DNA of 45,348 nucleotides from JAHCHG01 sp038246645 (GCA_038246645.1 JBBRVS010000012.1:1-45348); one strand, 5' to 3'. Numbered from the stretch's first letter, positions 31,319 to 39,289 are shown. The notes: generated by a model from the sequence alone, not told the origin. Program-made: numbers and translations.

Positions 31319-31504
31319 TAATTAACATCAGTATTGGATAAGCCGTTGAAAACGGCGGCATTATTCCCCGCTTCGCCGCCCATAACGCCGGTTATGGAAA
31401 GATTCGTCATTAAAGTTTAAGCTCTCGAAGAGAGCGACATAATCAATATGCCGCCGATTTCATCGGCTTATTTCATCTTTCTTATCCAATACTGATGTTA
31501 ATTA
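31319..31504. mobile_element. MITE-like palindromic element, 186 bp, TIR family 2
   Basis: Terminal inverted repeats of 24 bp, perfect over ATTAACATCAGTATTGGATA and beyond (31319-31342 / 31481-31504). The interior has GCCGTTGAAAACGGCGGCAT with partner ATGCCGCCGATTTCATCGGC, and a core ATTATTCCCCGCTTCGCCG that recurs at 31770 and, inverted, at 32060. No ORF of note. Confidence 0.8.
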
Positions 31505-31540
31505 GTAATCCGTAAATTAAATTTTAAGGCGTATGAAAAA

Positions 31541-31618
31541 GTTTGGAGTCTCTGCTTTAGCAGGCAACCGGGCATCGAAGCGCGGCGGAAAAAGCGGTGT
31601 AAACGCGAAACTCCGAAC
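31541..31618. repeat. Imperfect palindrome, 78 bp
   Basis: The left arm GTTTGGAGTCTCTGCTTTAG matches the reverse complement of the right arm (31599-31618) at 14 of 20 positions. It is part of the gene-free field 31.2-32.2 kb. Confidence 0.5.
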
Positions 31619-31696
31619 ACTCGAAAATTTAGTTTCCAGAGTGCTTAATTTTTAACAAAAAAAACAGAAAATCTCTTCCGGCTTCTGTCAAATATA

Positions 31697-31908
31697 TTTA
31701 AGAAGCTGTTTGAACACTCCGATTAGTTAAGATTTGTCAAAATAGTGCCGACAAAGCCTGTGAAACCGACGTTATTATTCCCCGCTTCGCTGCCCACGAT
31801 GCCAATTGTGAGGCAATTGGCAAACATTTGATAAAGTCATTGAAAATGGCGACATATCGGTATGTCGCAGTTATTCAACCGCTTAAAAAATATATTTGTA
31901 AGCAGGTG
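31697..31908. mobile_element. Diverged MITE-like element sharing ends with 44233-44485 and core with 31319-31504
   Basis: The left end AGAAGCTGTTTGAACACTC (from 31703) resembles the TIR of the element at 44233; the right end (to about 31908) is a degenerate inverse. The interior has ATTATTCCCCGCTTCGCTGCCCA, as in the element at 31319, and CATATCGGTATG. It appears to be a mosaic. Confidence 0.5.
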
Positions 31909-31988
31909 AGCAAAAGTTTTAAGATATTATGAAAATTCTAAAAATTCCTGTAAACATCAAATTTAAGAGAATTTAAGAGTTTTCTGAC

Positions 31989-32023
31989 ATTATCCATTAT
32001 CCATTATCCATTTTTAATTTTCC
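31989..32023 (+). repeat. Heptamer tandem repeat
   Basis: Five 7-nt units ATTATCC x3, ATTTTTA, ATTTTCC. The unit is the inverse of the GGATAAT/GGATAAC units at 19165-19192. Confidence 0.75.
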
Positions 32024-32037
32024 ATTGGTGCGTAACT

Positions 32038-32097
32038 TTCCCCATAACTGGCATTATGGGTGGCGAAGCGGGGAATAATGTTGCCGTCTTCGACGGC
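32038..32097 (-). repeat. Inverted fragment of the 31319 element core
   Basis: On the minus strand it reads GCCGTCGAAGACGGC, then ATTATTCCCCGCTTCGCCA, then CCATAATGCCAGTTATGGGG, matching the interior of 31319-31504 in order with scattered differences. The long terminal repeats are absent. Confidence 0.6.
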
Positions 32098-32135
32098 TTG
32101 GCGTATCAAATCAACACATTTTCAGAGTTTTAAAG

Positions 32136-32174
32136 AAAAAAAACGGAAACGAACTAGTTTAAGGTTCGTTTCCG
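32136..32174 (-). terminator. Rho-independent terminator of rpsT, minus strand
   Basis: On the minus strand CGGAAACGAAC (32174-32164) pairs with GTTCGTTTCCG (32154-32144), followed by TTTTTTTT (32143-32136). Confidence 0.85.
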
Positions 32175-32223
32175 CAATATTCAAAGGAGAAAAATTATGA
32201 AGTATGAGATGGAAAAAAAAATG

Positions 32224-32490
32224 TTATTTCGACAGATCGTTGACGTGCGAGGTCAGGCGTGATTTATGACGCGCTGCCGTGTTTTTGTGCAAAACACCTT
32301 TATTTACCGATTTATCAATCAAAGCAATCGTCGGTTTAAGGAGTTCCAAACTTTGGTCTTTATCCTGGGCTGCCAGAGCGGTTCGCAATTTTTTGATTTG
32401 CGTTCGCAGACTGCTTCTGTTGGATTTGTTGACAGCGGTTCTTTTGGCAGTTTGCCTGACGCGCTTTTCGGCTGATTTATGATTTGGCAT
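32224..32490 (-). CDS. rpsT: 30S ribosomal protein S20
   Basis: 88 residues, the usual length. It binds 16S rRNA early in small-subunit assembly. The N-terminus MPNHKSAEKRVRQTAKRTAV, a long basic helix, and the C-terminal KGVLHKNTAARHKSRLTSHV are diagnostic. A Shine-Dalgarno sequence GGAGAG precedes the ATG on the minus strand. It is monocistronic, with its own promoter (32555-32583) and terminator (32136-32174). Confidence 0.97.
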   Translation of the reverse strand: MPNHKSAEKRVRQTAKRTAVNKSNRSSLRTQIKKLRTALAAQDKDQSLELLKPTIALIDKSVNKGVLHKNTAARHKSRLTSHVNDLSK

Positions 32491-32554
32491 TCAAACTCTC
32501 CGTAATTTTGTATAAATAATAACGTGAAAACTTTCTCGATCAGAGAAACTACAA

Positions 32555-32583
32555 AGTATAAATGTTGAAAAAATGGATGTCAA
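32555..32583 (-). promoter_or_regulatory. Strong sigma70-type promoter of rpsT
   Basis: On the minus strand a perfect TTGACA (32583-32578), 17-nt spacer and TATACT (32560-32555). The start would be near 32548, within the hairpin TTTCTC / GAGAAA, so the transcript would begin with a small stem-loop. Confidence 0.8.
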
Positions 32584-32593
32584 GCGTTGGTCT

Positions 32594-33400
32594 TTAGTTT
32601 TCATATTTGGATGCGAAAGTGTGCATTAAATCTACACAAAGCACAAAAATCGGCGGATAAACAATAAATTCGGGTTTCAAAGTCGGCGAAAAAACAGAAG
32701 GAATCGAAGCATTTATGACCAGTTCAAAATAATTACCGATCACCATACCGAGTCCCAGACTCAGGAAAAATCCGATAACCAAAAAGGCGATCGCCGTAAC
32801 TTTCGTATAAGGTTTTTCTTCCGGTTCGTTTTCGTCAAGAATCGAATCGTGAATATCTTCGGAGCTGTAAGTATAGCGTTCAAAACCGGCTTTAAGCCGT
32901 TTAACTAGATGAATACAGCCGATGACGAACAGCGAAAAAAGGATGATTTTGCCGATGATCGGCGAATTTGTCCAAAATGCCGGCTTGAAAATGGCGACAA
33001 AGGCGGTCGAAACAAAAAGCGCGACGGTCGGGAAGATCACCTTTTGCAGAGCCATTGATTCGCGCCGTTCGTCGGCGATCATCCGGTCAATAATCTCGTT
33101 ATAACGGCGCTCATAAACCATCTGCCGCCAGCGTCGGGCGTGCAGATTTTCCGAAGAAAGCACCGAACCGTTCTCATCGCGGTATTTTGCCTGAAGCAGC
33201 TGGCGGTCGTAATCGGCGCGCTTTTGCGGATTTCCCAGAATTTTGTAGGCTTTTGTGATCTGCGAAAATTCCTGCGAAGAAGTGTCGGTCGTGACGTTGA
33301 TATCGGGATGGATTTTTCGAGCCAGACGACGATACGCCGATTTTATCTCGGCTCTCGATGCCTTCGGTGATACTTTCAGAACTTTGTAGTAATTCACCAT
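32594..33400 (-). CDS. J-domain (DnaJ-like) membrane protein
   Basis: 268 residues from the ATG at 33400, where the J domain begins (VNYYKVLKVSPKASRAEIKS); a frame from 33445 adds 15 residues that do not belong to the domain. The HPD motif that stimulates Hsp70 ATPase is at residues 31-33 (KIHPDIN), and the J domain ends near 70. There is no G/F region, zinc finger or DnaJ C-terminal domain. Instead there are two pairs of hydrophobic segments (VIFPTVALFVSTAFVAIF; IGKIILFSLFVIGCIHLV; AIAFLVIGFFLSLGLGMVIG; YPPIFVLCVDLMHTF), so it is a membrane-bound type III J protein. It probably recruits DnaK to the membrane; the client is unknown. Confidence 0.85.
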   Translation of the reverse strand: MVNYYKVLKVSPKASRAEIKSAYRRLARKIHPDINVTTDTSSQEFSQITKAYKILGNPQKRADYDRQLLQAKYRDENGSVLSSENLHARRWRQMVYERRYNEIIDRMIADERRESMALQKVIFPTVALFVSTAFVAIFKPAFWTNSPIIGKIILFSLFVIGCIHLVKRLKAGFERYTYSSEDIHDSILDENEPEEKPYTKVTAIAFLVIGFFLSLGLGMVIGNYFELVINASIPSVFSPTLKPEFIVYPPIFVLCVDLMHTFASKYEN

Positions 33401-33489
33401 CGCAAAAAATAGGGAAGAGTTGATTTTGGTTTTTAGAAAAACCATCCAAAAGACAAGAGGAATTATAACACGAATTTAACAAAGAACGG

Positions 33490-33516
33490 AAAAAAGCCCG
33501 AAAAAAATATACGGGC
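33490..33516 (-). terminator. Rho-independent terminator, minus strand
   Basis: On the minus strand GCCCG (33516-33512) and CGGGC (33500-33496) enclose an A/T loop, followed by TTTTTT (33495-33490). It serves the ExbD remnant. Confidence 0.65.
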
Positions 33517-33538
33517 TTTGCAAAGTTTGCGTAACAAT

Positions 33539-33937
33539 TTAATCGAGATCGTCAATTTGCAAACTGATCGGTTCTGCGCCGGAGATTTTCACCGCGTCAA
33601 TCACTTTGGCGACGCTGCCGTAATCAATCGAACGCGGGGCTTTGATAAAGACGGTTTTTTGAACTTTTTGCGCGTCGCTCAAATCATTGTTAAATTCCTT
33701 TTCCGGCGCAAAATTCCGGTTTTCGAGTCTTTGCTGAAAAATCCCGGCAAGTTTCTTCGTCAAATTTTCCCGATCCTGCACCGAAGCCGAAGCATCTTCC
33801 CGGTTTAATTTTAGCGAAAAATCTCTGTTCAGGGTTACAACCAAAGTATCGGAATGTGAAGGAATATTTTCCTGCGTTGTCGGCTCGCTTGCCTGAGTGC
33901 GGTAGCACGAATAAGCCGTTATTATTGAATTTTTCAA
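33539..33937 (-). pseudogene. ExbD/TolR periplasmic domain lacking its membrane anchor (5'-truncated)
   Basis: 132 codons. Residues ~30-130 match the periplasmic domain of ExbD/TolR (DTLVVTLNRDFSLKLNRED, VFIKAPRSIDYGSVAKVIDA, VKISGAEPISLQIDD). The N-terminal cytoplasmic stub and transmembrane helix with its essential Asp, always present in the family, are missing. The first ~20 codons are unlike the family, and part of them derive from the CAAGCGAGCC-type repeat that lies upstream (33958-33999). No ExbB/TolQ gene adjoins. The terminator is retained. This looks like a gene whose 5' half was lost by repeat insertion; a soluble product could still be made. Confidence 0.65.
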
Positions 33938-33957
33938 TTACAAAGCGGACTCCGTTA

Positions 33958-33999
33958 CTCACGCAACGGTGCAAGCGAGCCGCTTGCGCTCCAGTCATT
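33958..33999. repeat. Copy of the ACTGGAGCGCAAGCG dispersed repeat
   Basis: On the minus strand it reads GACTGGAGCGCAAGCG then GCTCGCTTGC, as in 13881-13903. It lies just upstream of the truncated exbD. Confidence 0.65.
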
Positions 34000-34062
34000 T
34001 AATGTCAAAGTGTATCGAGAAATCAGACACCGCAAAAATAAAATTGTTCCCGAAAATTAAAA

Positions 34063-35370
34063 TTAAAATTCGCCATAAATAGCAGAAAGCAATGCTTTTG
34101 CTTTTAACAGAGATTCCTCAAATTCGTTGTCCGGTTCGCTGTCAATGACGATTCCGCCGCCGACATTGAAAACCGCTTCGCCATTTCTGATAACCATCGT
34201 CCGAATTGCGACGCTCAGATCAAACGCGTCTTGAATTTTGAATTTTGAACCTTGAACCGAGTAACCGATCGCGCCCATCGAAAGACCTCTGTCGGCGGTT
34301 TCAATCTGGTCAATAATCCGCATCGTGCTGATTTTCGGTGCGCCGGTGATCGAACCGCACGGGAAAACGGCTTTGATGATTTCGCCGAAATTTAAATTCT
34401 CGCGCAATTCGCCGCGAACGGTTGAAACCAGATGAAAAAGCGTCGGGTGAATTTCCAAATCGCAAAGTTTTTCGACCAAGACGCTGCCGAATTTGCAGAT
34501 TCTGCCGAGATCATTCCGAAGCAAGTCAACGATCATCACATTTTCGGCGCGGTCTTTTTCGCTCGTTAAAAGCTCGTTTTTCAAATCCAAATCTTCTGCA
34601 AAGTTTTTTCCGCGCGGACGAGTTCCTTTGATCGGTGATGCGGAAATATTTGAACTGTTTACTTTGAAAAACCTTTCGGGTGAAATTGAAACGACGAAAT
34701 CATCGGTTCGTTTGATAAATGCGGAAAACGGCGCGGGATGCGATTTTCTCAGGCGCGAAAAAATCATCTGCGGCGAAAGATTTTCCGGCAGACGGGCGCG
34801 GATTTGCTGCGTCAGATTTGTTTGATAAGTGTCGCCTTTTTTGATAAATTCCCGGATTTTTTCAACCGTTTCGATATAAGCTGGGCGGGTGAAATTTGAA
34901 GAAACTTTAGATTTTTCCGTTAATTCACCGGCAAAATCCGCAGGTTGATTAAATAAAATTTCTTCAATTTCATCAAAACACTTTTCATTTCCAGTTAAAA
35001 AAGTCTTTTTTAAATTGTAATCGTGAACAACCAGACAATCGAAACGGGCAAGAAAAATATCGGGTTCGGGTAAGGTTTCAAACTGTTTCGGACGCGGCTC
35101 GATTTTTTCGAGTTTCAAACCAAAATCGTAGGAAATCGTAAAGATCGAGGCAAAATCCGGGTTTGAAAGTTTTTCGTTGAATAATTTTAGAGTCTTTTCG
35201 GGATTTTCATCGGTAATTTCAAAAACTTCGAGCGGACGGATTCCGGCGATCAAAAGATGCGACTGGAGATAACCGACACCGCAGCTGTCCAAAAAGCAAA
35301 CCTGTTCGCTCTCTGAAATTTTGAGCAGAGATTTTACCAGTTGATCGGCTGAAATTCGGAGTTCGCGCAT
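34063..35370 (-). CDS. pabB: Aminodeoxychorismate synthase component I
   Basis: 435 residues. It adds ammonia (from PabA glutaminase) to chorismate to form 4-amino-4-deoxychorismate for folate synthesis. The motif PIKGTRPRG carries the nucleophilic lysine that separates PabB from anthranilate synthase TrpE. The chorismate-binding block is complete: DRAENVMIVDLLRNDLGRIC, HLVSTVRGEL, FPCGSITGAPKISTMRIIDQ, FNVGGGIVIDSEPDNE. Between GAIGY and DLSVAIRT, where relatives have a short turn, this protein has SVQGSKFKIQ, encoded by a heptamer DNA array. No pabA or pabC neighbour is present. Confidence 0.93.
   Translation of the reverse strand: MRELRISADQLVKSLLKISESEQVCFLDSCGVGYLQSHLLIAGIRPLEVFEITDENPEKTLKLFNEKLSNPDFASIFTISYDFGLKLEKIEPRPKQFETLPEPDIFLARFDCLVVHDYNLKKTFLTGNEKCFDEIEEILFNQPADFAGELTEKSKVSSNFTRPAYIETVEKIREFIKKGDTYQTNLTQQIRARLPENLSPQMIFSRLRKSHPAPFSAFIKRTDDFVVSISPERFFKVNSSNISASPIKGTRPRGKNFAEDLDLKNELLTSEKDRAENVMIVDLLRNDLGRICKFGSVLVEKLCDLEIHPTLFHLVSTVRGELRENLNFGEIIKAVFPCGSITGAPKISTMRIIDQIETADRGLSMGAIGYSVQGSKFKIQDAFDLSVAIRTMVIRNGEAVFNVGGGIVIDSEPDNEFEESLLKAKALLSAIYGEF
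34231..34258 (-). repeat. Heptamer tandem repeat inside pabB
   Basis: Four 7-nt units on the plus strand: TTGAATT, TTGAATT, TTGAACC, TTGAACC. It encodes the extra turn around residues 372-380 of PabB. Confidence 0.8.
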
Positions 35371-35385
35371 TTAAGTTAATAATTG

Positions 35386-35510
35386 TCCACGCTCGTTTCA
35401 CGAAGGGAACACGAAGGTTTTTTTCTTTATGGTACCGGATTGAATCTTTTGGGCGACTCAAATTAGAACATTTGTTAATTGGTTTTTTTCCTTCGTGAAA
35501 ACTTCGTGGA
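35386..35510. repeat. Long-armed inverted repeat upstream of the APC transporter
   Basis: The left arm (35386-35406, TCCACG ... TTTCACGAAGG) and right arm (35490-35510, CCTTCGTGAAA ... CGTGGA) pair over 21 nt with about three mismatches. The 270-nt gap has no ORF. Confidence 0.7.
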
Positions 35511-35641
35511 TTATTTCTTTATATCAAATCACAAATTAGCGCGATTGAAAACAGTCAAATTTGAAAATTTGATTCAGAAATTTTCCGATTTCGTGTTAAT
35601 CTGTTTGAATCTAAAATAACAAACACTTCAAAACCTAAAAT

Positions 35642-37177
35642 ATGGCAACAGATCAAATTGATAAATCTTCTTTGATTCGTGGACTCGGACTGATCGCGGC
35701 GATTTCGATCATCGTCGGAAACGTCGTCGGAACGGGCGTTTTCTTAAAGGCAAGAGTAATGACGTGCAATCTCGGTTCACCCGAATGGGTAATAATCGCG
35801 TGGGTTGCAGCGGGGATTTTGTCGCTTGCCGGCGCGTTGACCTACGCCGAACTTTCCGCGATGAAGCCGCAAGCCGGCGGCGAATATATTTTTCTGCGCG
35901 ACGCTTACGGGCGCGTCTGGAGTTTTCTCTACGGCTGGATGCAGATGTTTATTGCCAAAACCGGTTCGCAGGCGGCGGTCGCGGTCGCGTTTGCGATATT
36001 TTTAAACGATTTGGTCGGACGTAAATTAGCACAAACTTTTTTCAGAATAAATGTTCTGACTCAACCTTTTGAAATAAATACAATTAAATTACCGGAATTG
36101 GTCGGCGACGAGAAAATGCCGGAATTCTTTGTCGAACTATTAAGCAGAACGGCGTTTTCTTATGAACTGACTTCGCTTCAGATCGTTGCGGTGATGCTGA
36201 TCGTTATCATCACGACGATAAATTGCGCATCGGTTTCAATCGGCGGACAAATTGCGACGTTTTTCACGGTAATCAAAATCGCACTCGTTTTATTCGTCGG
36301 TTTGGGCGCGTTCTTTCTGGCAGACGGAAGTTTTTCGCATCTCGGAATGGTGAACGACGGCGGAACTTGCGAAAACGTCGCCAATATCGAAAGATACGGT
36401 TCGGTCGAATTTAATTTTATCGCCGGATTCAGCGCGGCGATGCTCGGCGCTCTGTGGGGTTACGACGGCTGGAATAATCTGACACTGGTTGCCGGAGAAG
36501 TGAAAAATCCGCAAAAAAATATACCGATTGCCTTAATCGGCGGCACGATTTTTATTATTCTGTTGTATGTTTTTATCCATTTCGCTTATTTTTATGTTTT
36601 AACGCCGACCGAAATTGCCAGCGTTTCGACAAATTCTTCGGTTGCCAGGGAAGTCGCCTTCCGTTTTTTCGGTGCGGGCGTTTTGGCTCTGATGGCGGCG
36701 GGTTTGATGGCTTCATCGGTCGGCACGCTGCACACTTCGATTTTAACGGGCGCACGAGTGCCGTATGCGATGGCGAAAGACGGCATAATGTTTCAAACGC
36801 TCGGCAAACTCTCGGCAACCAGAGTTCCGGTCGGAGCTCTGATCGTGCAGGGAATTTGGGCGTGTCTGCTGGCTCTTTCCGGTTCGTTCGACACTCTGAC
36901 AAATTATGTCGTTTTCGGTTCGTGGATTTTCTACACGGTCGTGACATTTTCGATCTTCGTTTTCCGCCGTAAATACCCGGACGCCGAACGACCTTATAAA
37001 GCGTTCGGCTATCCGGTCGTTCCCGTCTTGTTTATTATCGCGGCAAGCGGTTTGCTGATAAATACTTTATATTACAGCCCGCTTCAATCATTTATCGGAA
37101 TCTTCTTGATTCTTTTAGGTTTGCCCGTCTATTATTATTTGACCAATCGAAGGGTTGAAGCAAAAAATGAAGAATAA
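35642..37177 (+). CDS. APC-superfamily amino acid permease
   Basis: 511 residues with about 12 hydrophobic segments. The first segment, GLIAAISIIVGNVVGTGVFL, carries the glycine-rich substrate-binding motif of the APC fold, followed by GALTYAELSAMKPQAGGEY; FNFIAGFSAAMLGALWGYDG and LTLVAGEVKNPQKNIPIA are LAT/APC family signatures. It is an inner-membrane amino acid transporter or exchanger; substrate cannot be assigned from sequence. An insert between segments 3 and 5 (~125-180) is longer than in bacterial APC proteins. It is followed at once by a heptamer array. Confidence 0.9.
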   Translation: MATDQIDKSSLIRGLGLIAAISIIVGNVVGTGVFLKARVMTCNLGSPEWVIIAWVAAGILSLAGALTYAELSAMKPQAGGEYIFLRDAYGRVWSFLYGWMQMFIAKTGSQAAVAVAFAIFLNDLVGRKLAQTFFRINVLTQPFEINTIKLPELVGDEKMPEFFVELLSRTAFSYELTSLQIVAVMLIVIITTINCASVSIGGQIATFFTVIKIALVLFVGLGAFFLADGSFSHLGMVNDGGTCENVANIERYGSVEFNFIAGFSAAMLGALWGYDGWNNLTLVAGEVKNPQKNIPIALIGGTIFIILLYVFIHFAYFYVLTPTEIASVSTNSSVAREVAFRFFGAGVLALMAAGLMASSVGTLHTSILTGARVPYAMAKDGIMFQTLGKLSATRVPVGALIVQGIWACLLALSGSFDTLTNYVVFGSWIFYTVVTFSIFVFRRKYPDAERPYKAFGYPVVPVLFIIAASGLLINTLYYSPLQSFIGIFLILLGLPVYYYLTNRRVEAKNEE

Positions 37178-37211
37178 TTTGAAATTTGAAATTTGAAATT
37201 TGAAATCTGAA
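37177..37211 (+). repeat. Heptamer tandem repeat between the permease and PilZ genes
   Basis: Five 7-nt units: ATTTGAA x4, ATCTGAA. It begins at the last base of the permease stop codon and ends 12 nt before the PilZ start. Confidence 0.8.
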
Positions 37212-37223
37212 ATCACATAAAAT

Positions 37224-37556
37224 ATGGCAATTGACCGAAGAAGCGGAGACGACCGCCGCGATGATCAGCGATACAGCACAAAAATCGAGATCGAATGGGA
37301 AGGCTTGATCGGCAGAAAACGCGGCACGATCAGCGATATTAGCGAAACGGGCTGTTTTATAATGTGTTCCGGCGAGGTCGAAGACGGCGAAAATGTGAAA
37401 ATATTTTTCCCGCTCAGCGGCGGAATGAAGGTTCAATTCTGGGGCGAAGTCGTCAATCATTTTCTCGAAATCGGTTTCGCTGTCCGTTTTATCGAACTGA
37501 GCGCAGCACAGAAAGATTTTCTCGAAAAATTTGTGAATACCTTGAAAAGTCAGTAG
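37224..37556 (+). CDS. PilZ-domain protein (c-di-GMP receptor type)
   Basis: 110 residues, one PilZ domain. The c-di-GMP-binding elements are visible: an arginine-rich N-terminus (RRSGDDRRDDQRYS, supplying RxxxR) and DISETG (DxSxxG) followed by the beta-barrel (VKIFFPLSGGMKVQFWGEVV, FAVRFIEL). It probably changes partner binding on c-di-GMP and, in a genome with pilus-type machinery, could act on motility or attachment; no partner is adjacent. Its stop codon lies inside the left arm of the hairpin at 37549-37606, so the final residues are repeat-encoded. No Shine-Dalgarno sequence is present. Confidence 0.88.
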   Translation: MAIDRRSGDDRRDDQRYSTKIEIEWEGLIGRKRGTISDISETGCFIMCSGEVEDGENVKIFFPLSGGMKVQFWGEVVNHFLEIGFAVRFIELSAAQKDFLEKFVNTLKSQ

Positions 37557-37606
37557 CGGTTGCGTAAGCAAATGCGTTTTTTGTTGCTCACGCAACCGCT
37601 ACTGAC
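37549..37606. repeat. Long hairpin element overlapping the PilZ 3' end
   Basis: The 23-nt arms (37549-37571 / 37584-37606; core CAGTAGCGGTTGCGT) are complementary except one G/T position, with a 12-nt loop. Followed by CAGTTCCC and no T-run. Confidence 0.75.
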
Positions 37607-37621
37607 AGTTCCCAATTATTT

Positions 37622-37692
37622 CTACTTTGTCAGATTAAAAATTAGCCGCGGATGAACGCTGATGAACGCTGATTTTTAATCTGACAAAGTAG
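37622..37692. mobile_element. MITE-like element, 71 bp, TIR family 1, forming the murE 3' end
   Basis: The same perfect 17-bp ends as 19200-19357 (CTACTTTGTCAGATTAA and its reverse complement), with the interior AGCCGCGGATGAACGC and GATGAACGCTGATTTTT. It is a shortened copy. The murE reading frame runs into it and stops at 37635-37637. Confidence 0.85.
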
Positions 37693-39188
37693 AATTTTAA
37701 ATCCTTCAAACTATCTAACGCTTCCAGAGCAATTTCACGATCATCGAAATGATATTTTTCGTTGCCGATGATCTGGTAATTTTCGTGTCCTTTTCCGGCA
37801 ATAATTACGACATCGTCCGGTTTGGCTTTTTCGATTGCCTGCTGAATCGCGTCGCGGCGGTCGGGAATGATTAAATACGGGCAATCGGTGTTTTTCAAAC
37901 CGGCTTCGATTTGCGAAATAATTTTCAGAGGGTCTTCGGTGCGCGGATTATCCGATGTAACGATCACCAGATCGCTCAGTCTGCCGGCGACTTCGCCCAT
38001 CGGAATGCGTTTGGTTTTGTCGCGGTCGCCGCCGCAGCCGAAAACCGTGATGATTCTGCCGCTTGTCAGTTCGCGGGCGGTTTTCAAAGTGTTCAAAAGC
38101 GCGTCGTCCGAATGCGCGTAATCAACGACGACCGCAAAATTCCCGCTGTGCGGCACGCGCTCGAATCTGCCGGGCGCACCGATGCAGGTTTTTAAACCCG
38201 CAACGATTTTATCCAGATCGTAACCGAGTTCGAGCGCGGTTGCTGTTGCCGAAAGCATATTATAAACGTGCGGTTTGCCGACGAGCGGCGATTCGATCTT
38301 TCTGTTTCCGTGCGGCGTTTTCAGATCGAATGAAGTTCCTTTCATTAGTGACACTTCGATGTTTTCCGCCGTTAAATCAGCGTCGCCCGTTTGCGAAAAG
38401 GTTATGACCTTTTGCCCGTTTTGCTGTAGTTCATTCGCGAGTTTTACGCCCCACGCGTCATCAATATTTATTACGTTCGACGCGGGCTTTTCGCCGAGTC
38501 TGCCGTCAAAGAGAGCCTTTTTCGCATCGAAATAATTTTCCATCGTCCGGTGATAATCCAGATGATCTCTCGTCAAATTCGTAAACACTCCGACCTTGAA
38601 ATGCAGAGCGTCGCAGCGGTTCAGATGAATTGCCTGTGAAGAAGTTTCCATCACCGCCATTTTGCAGCCGGCTTCGACCGCTTCGCGCAAAAATCTCTGC
38701 GTATCGGACGCTTCCGGCGTTGTTCTGACGGCGGGTTCGCTTCTGTCGCCGATACGGTATTCGACCGTTGTCAGCATCGCGCTTTTTTCGCCGTTGGCGG
38801 TCGCGAGCGCGAAAAGCAGATAAGTCGTCGTCGTTTTGCCGTTCGTTCCGGTAATCCCGACGAGCTTTAATTTTTCCGACGGATTTCCATTGATGATCGC
38901 GGCGGCGTTGGCGAGTGCTTTGCGGGCATTTTCAACCTGAAGCCACGCGCCGCGGAAGTTTTCGGGAACTTCGAGTTGTGAAATCACGCCGACCGCGCCG
39001 CGCCGCATAACGTCCTCGACAAAATTATGTCCGTCGAGCGTTAAACCCTGAATCGCCGCAAAAAGCGCGCCTTTTCCGGCTTGCCTCGAATCGTGCGTGA
39101 CGTCCGTTACAAGTGTTTCCGCCTCGCCGAAAAGTTTCGCGTCCAGGTTTTCCGAAATTTCTTTGATTGTCGCGCCTTTAAAAGTCAA
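37635..39188 (-). CDS. murE: UDP-N-acetylmuramoyl-L-alanyl-D-glutamate--2,6-diaminopimelate ligase
   Basis: 517 residues. It adds meso-diaminopimelate to UDP-MurNAc-L-Ala-D-Glu with ATP, in the cytoplasm. The ATP site GITGTNGKTTT, the central domain (NLTRDHLDYHRTMENYFDAK) and the DAP-specific motif DNPR (VTSDNPRTEDP) are present, so a meso-DAP peptidoglycan is expected. The family C-terminus should end near LEALDSL; here the frame continues for 19 residues (FYFVRLKISVHQRSSAANF) encoded by the MITE at 37622-37692, which replaced the original stop. The other mur genes are not adjacent. Confidence 0.96.
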   Translation of the reverse strand: MTFKGATIKEISENLDAKLFGEAETLVTDVTHDSRQAGKGALFAAIQGLTLDGHNFVEDVMRRGAVGVISQLEVPENFRGAWLQVENARKALANAAAIINGNPSEKLKLVGITGTNGKTTTTYLLFALATANGEKSAMLTTVEYRIGDRSEPAVRTTPEASDTQRFLREAVEAGCKMAVMETSSQAIHLNRCDALHFKVGVFTNLTRDHLDYHRTMENYFDAKKALFDGRLGEKPASNVINIDDAWGVKLANELQQNGQKVITFSQTGDADLTAENIEVSLMKGTSFDLKTPHGNRKIESPLVGKPHVYNMLSATATALELGYDLDKIVAGLKTCIGAPGRFERVPHSGNFAVVVDYAHSDDALLNTLKTARELTSGRIITVFGCGGDRDKTKRIPMGEVAGRLSDLVIVTSDNPRTEDPLKIISQIEAGLKNTDCPYLIIPDRRDAIQQAIEKAKPDDVVIIAGKGHENYQIIGNEKYHFDDREIALEALDSLKDLKFYFVRLKISVHQRSSAANF

Positions 39189-39289
39189 AATAATTATTCC
39201 CTCAGATTTAAGATTGATAAATGACGTTTGAGATTATACGATAATAAATATATTTGCACGAATTTTCATTTGCAGGACACGGAGAAATT

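Noticed and set aside
32197..32262. 21-codon plus-strand ORF with a good Shine-Dalgarno sequence (AAAGGAGAAAAATT-ATG)
   Set aside because: It overlaps the rpsT 3' end antisense, its product is mostly the reverse strand of rpsT, and no plus-strand promoter is evident. Remains a curiosity.
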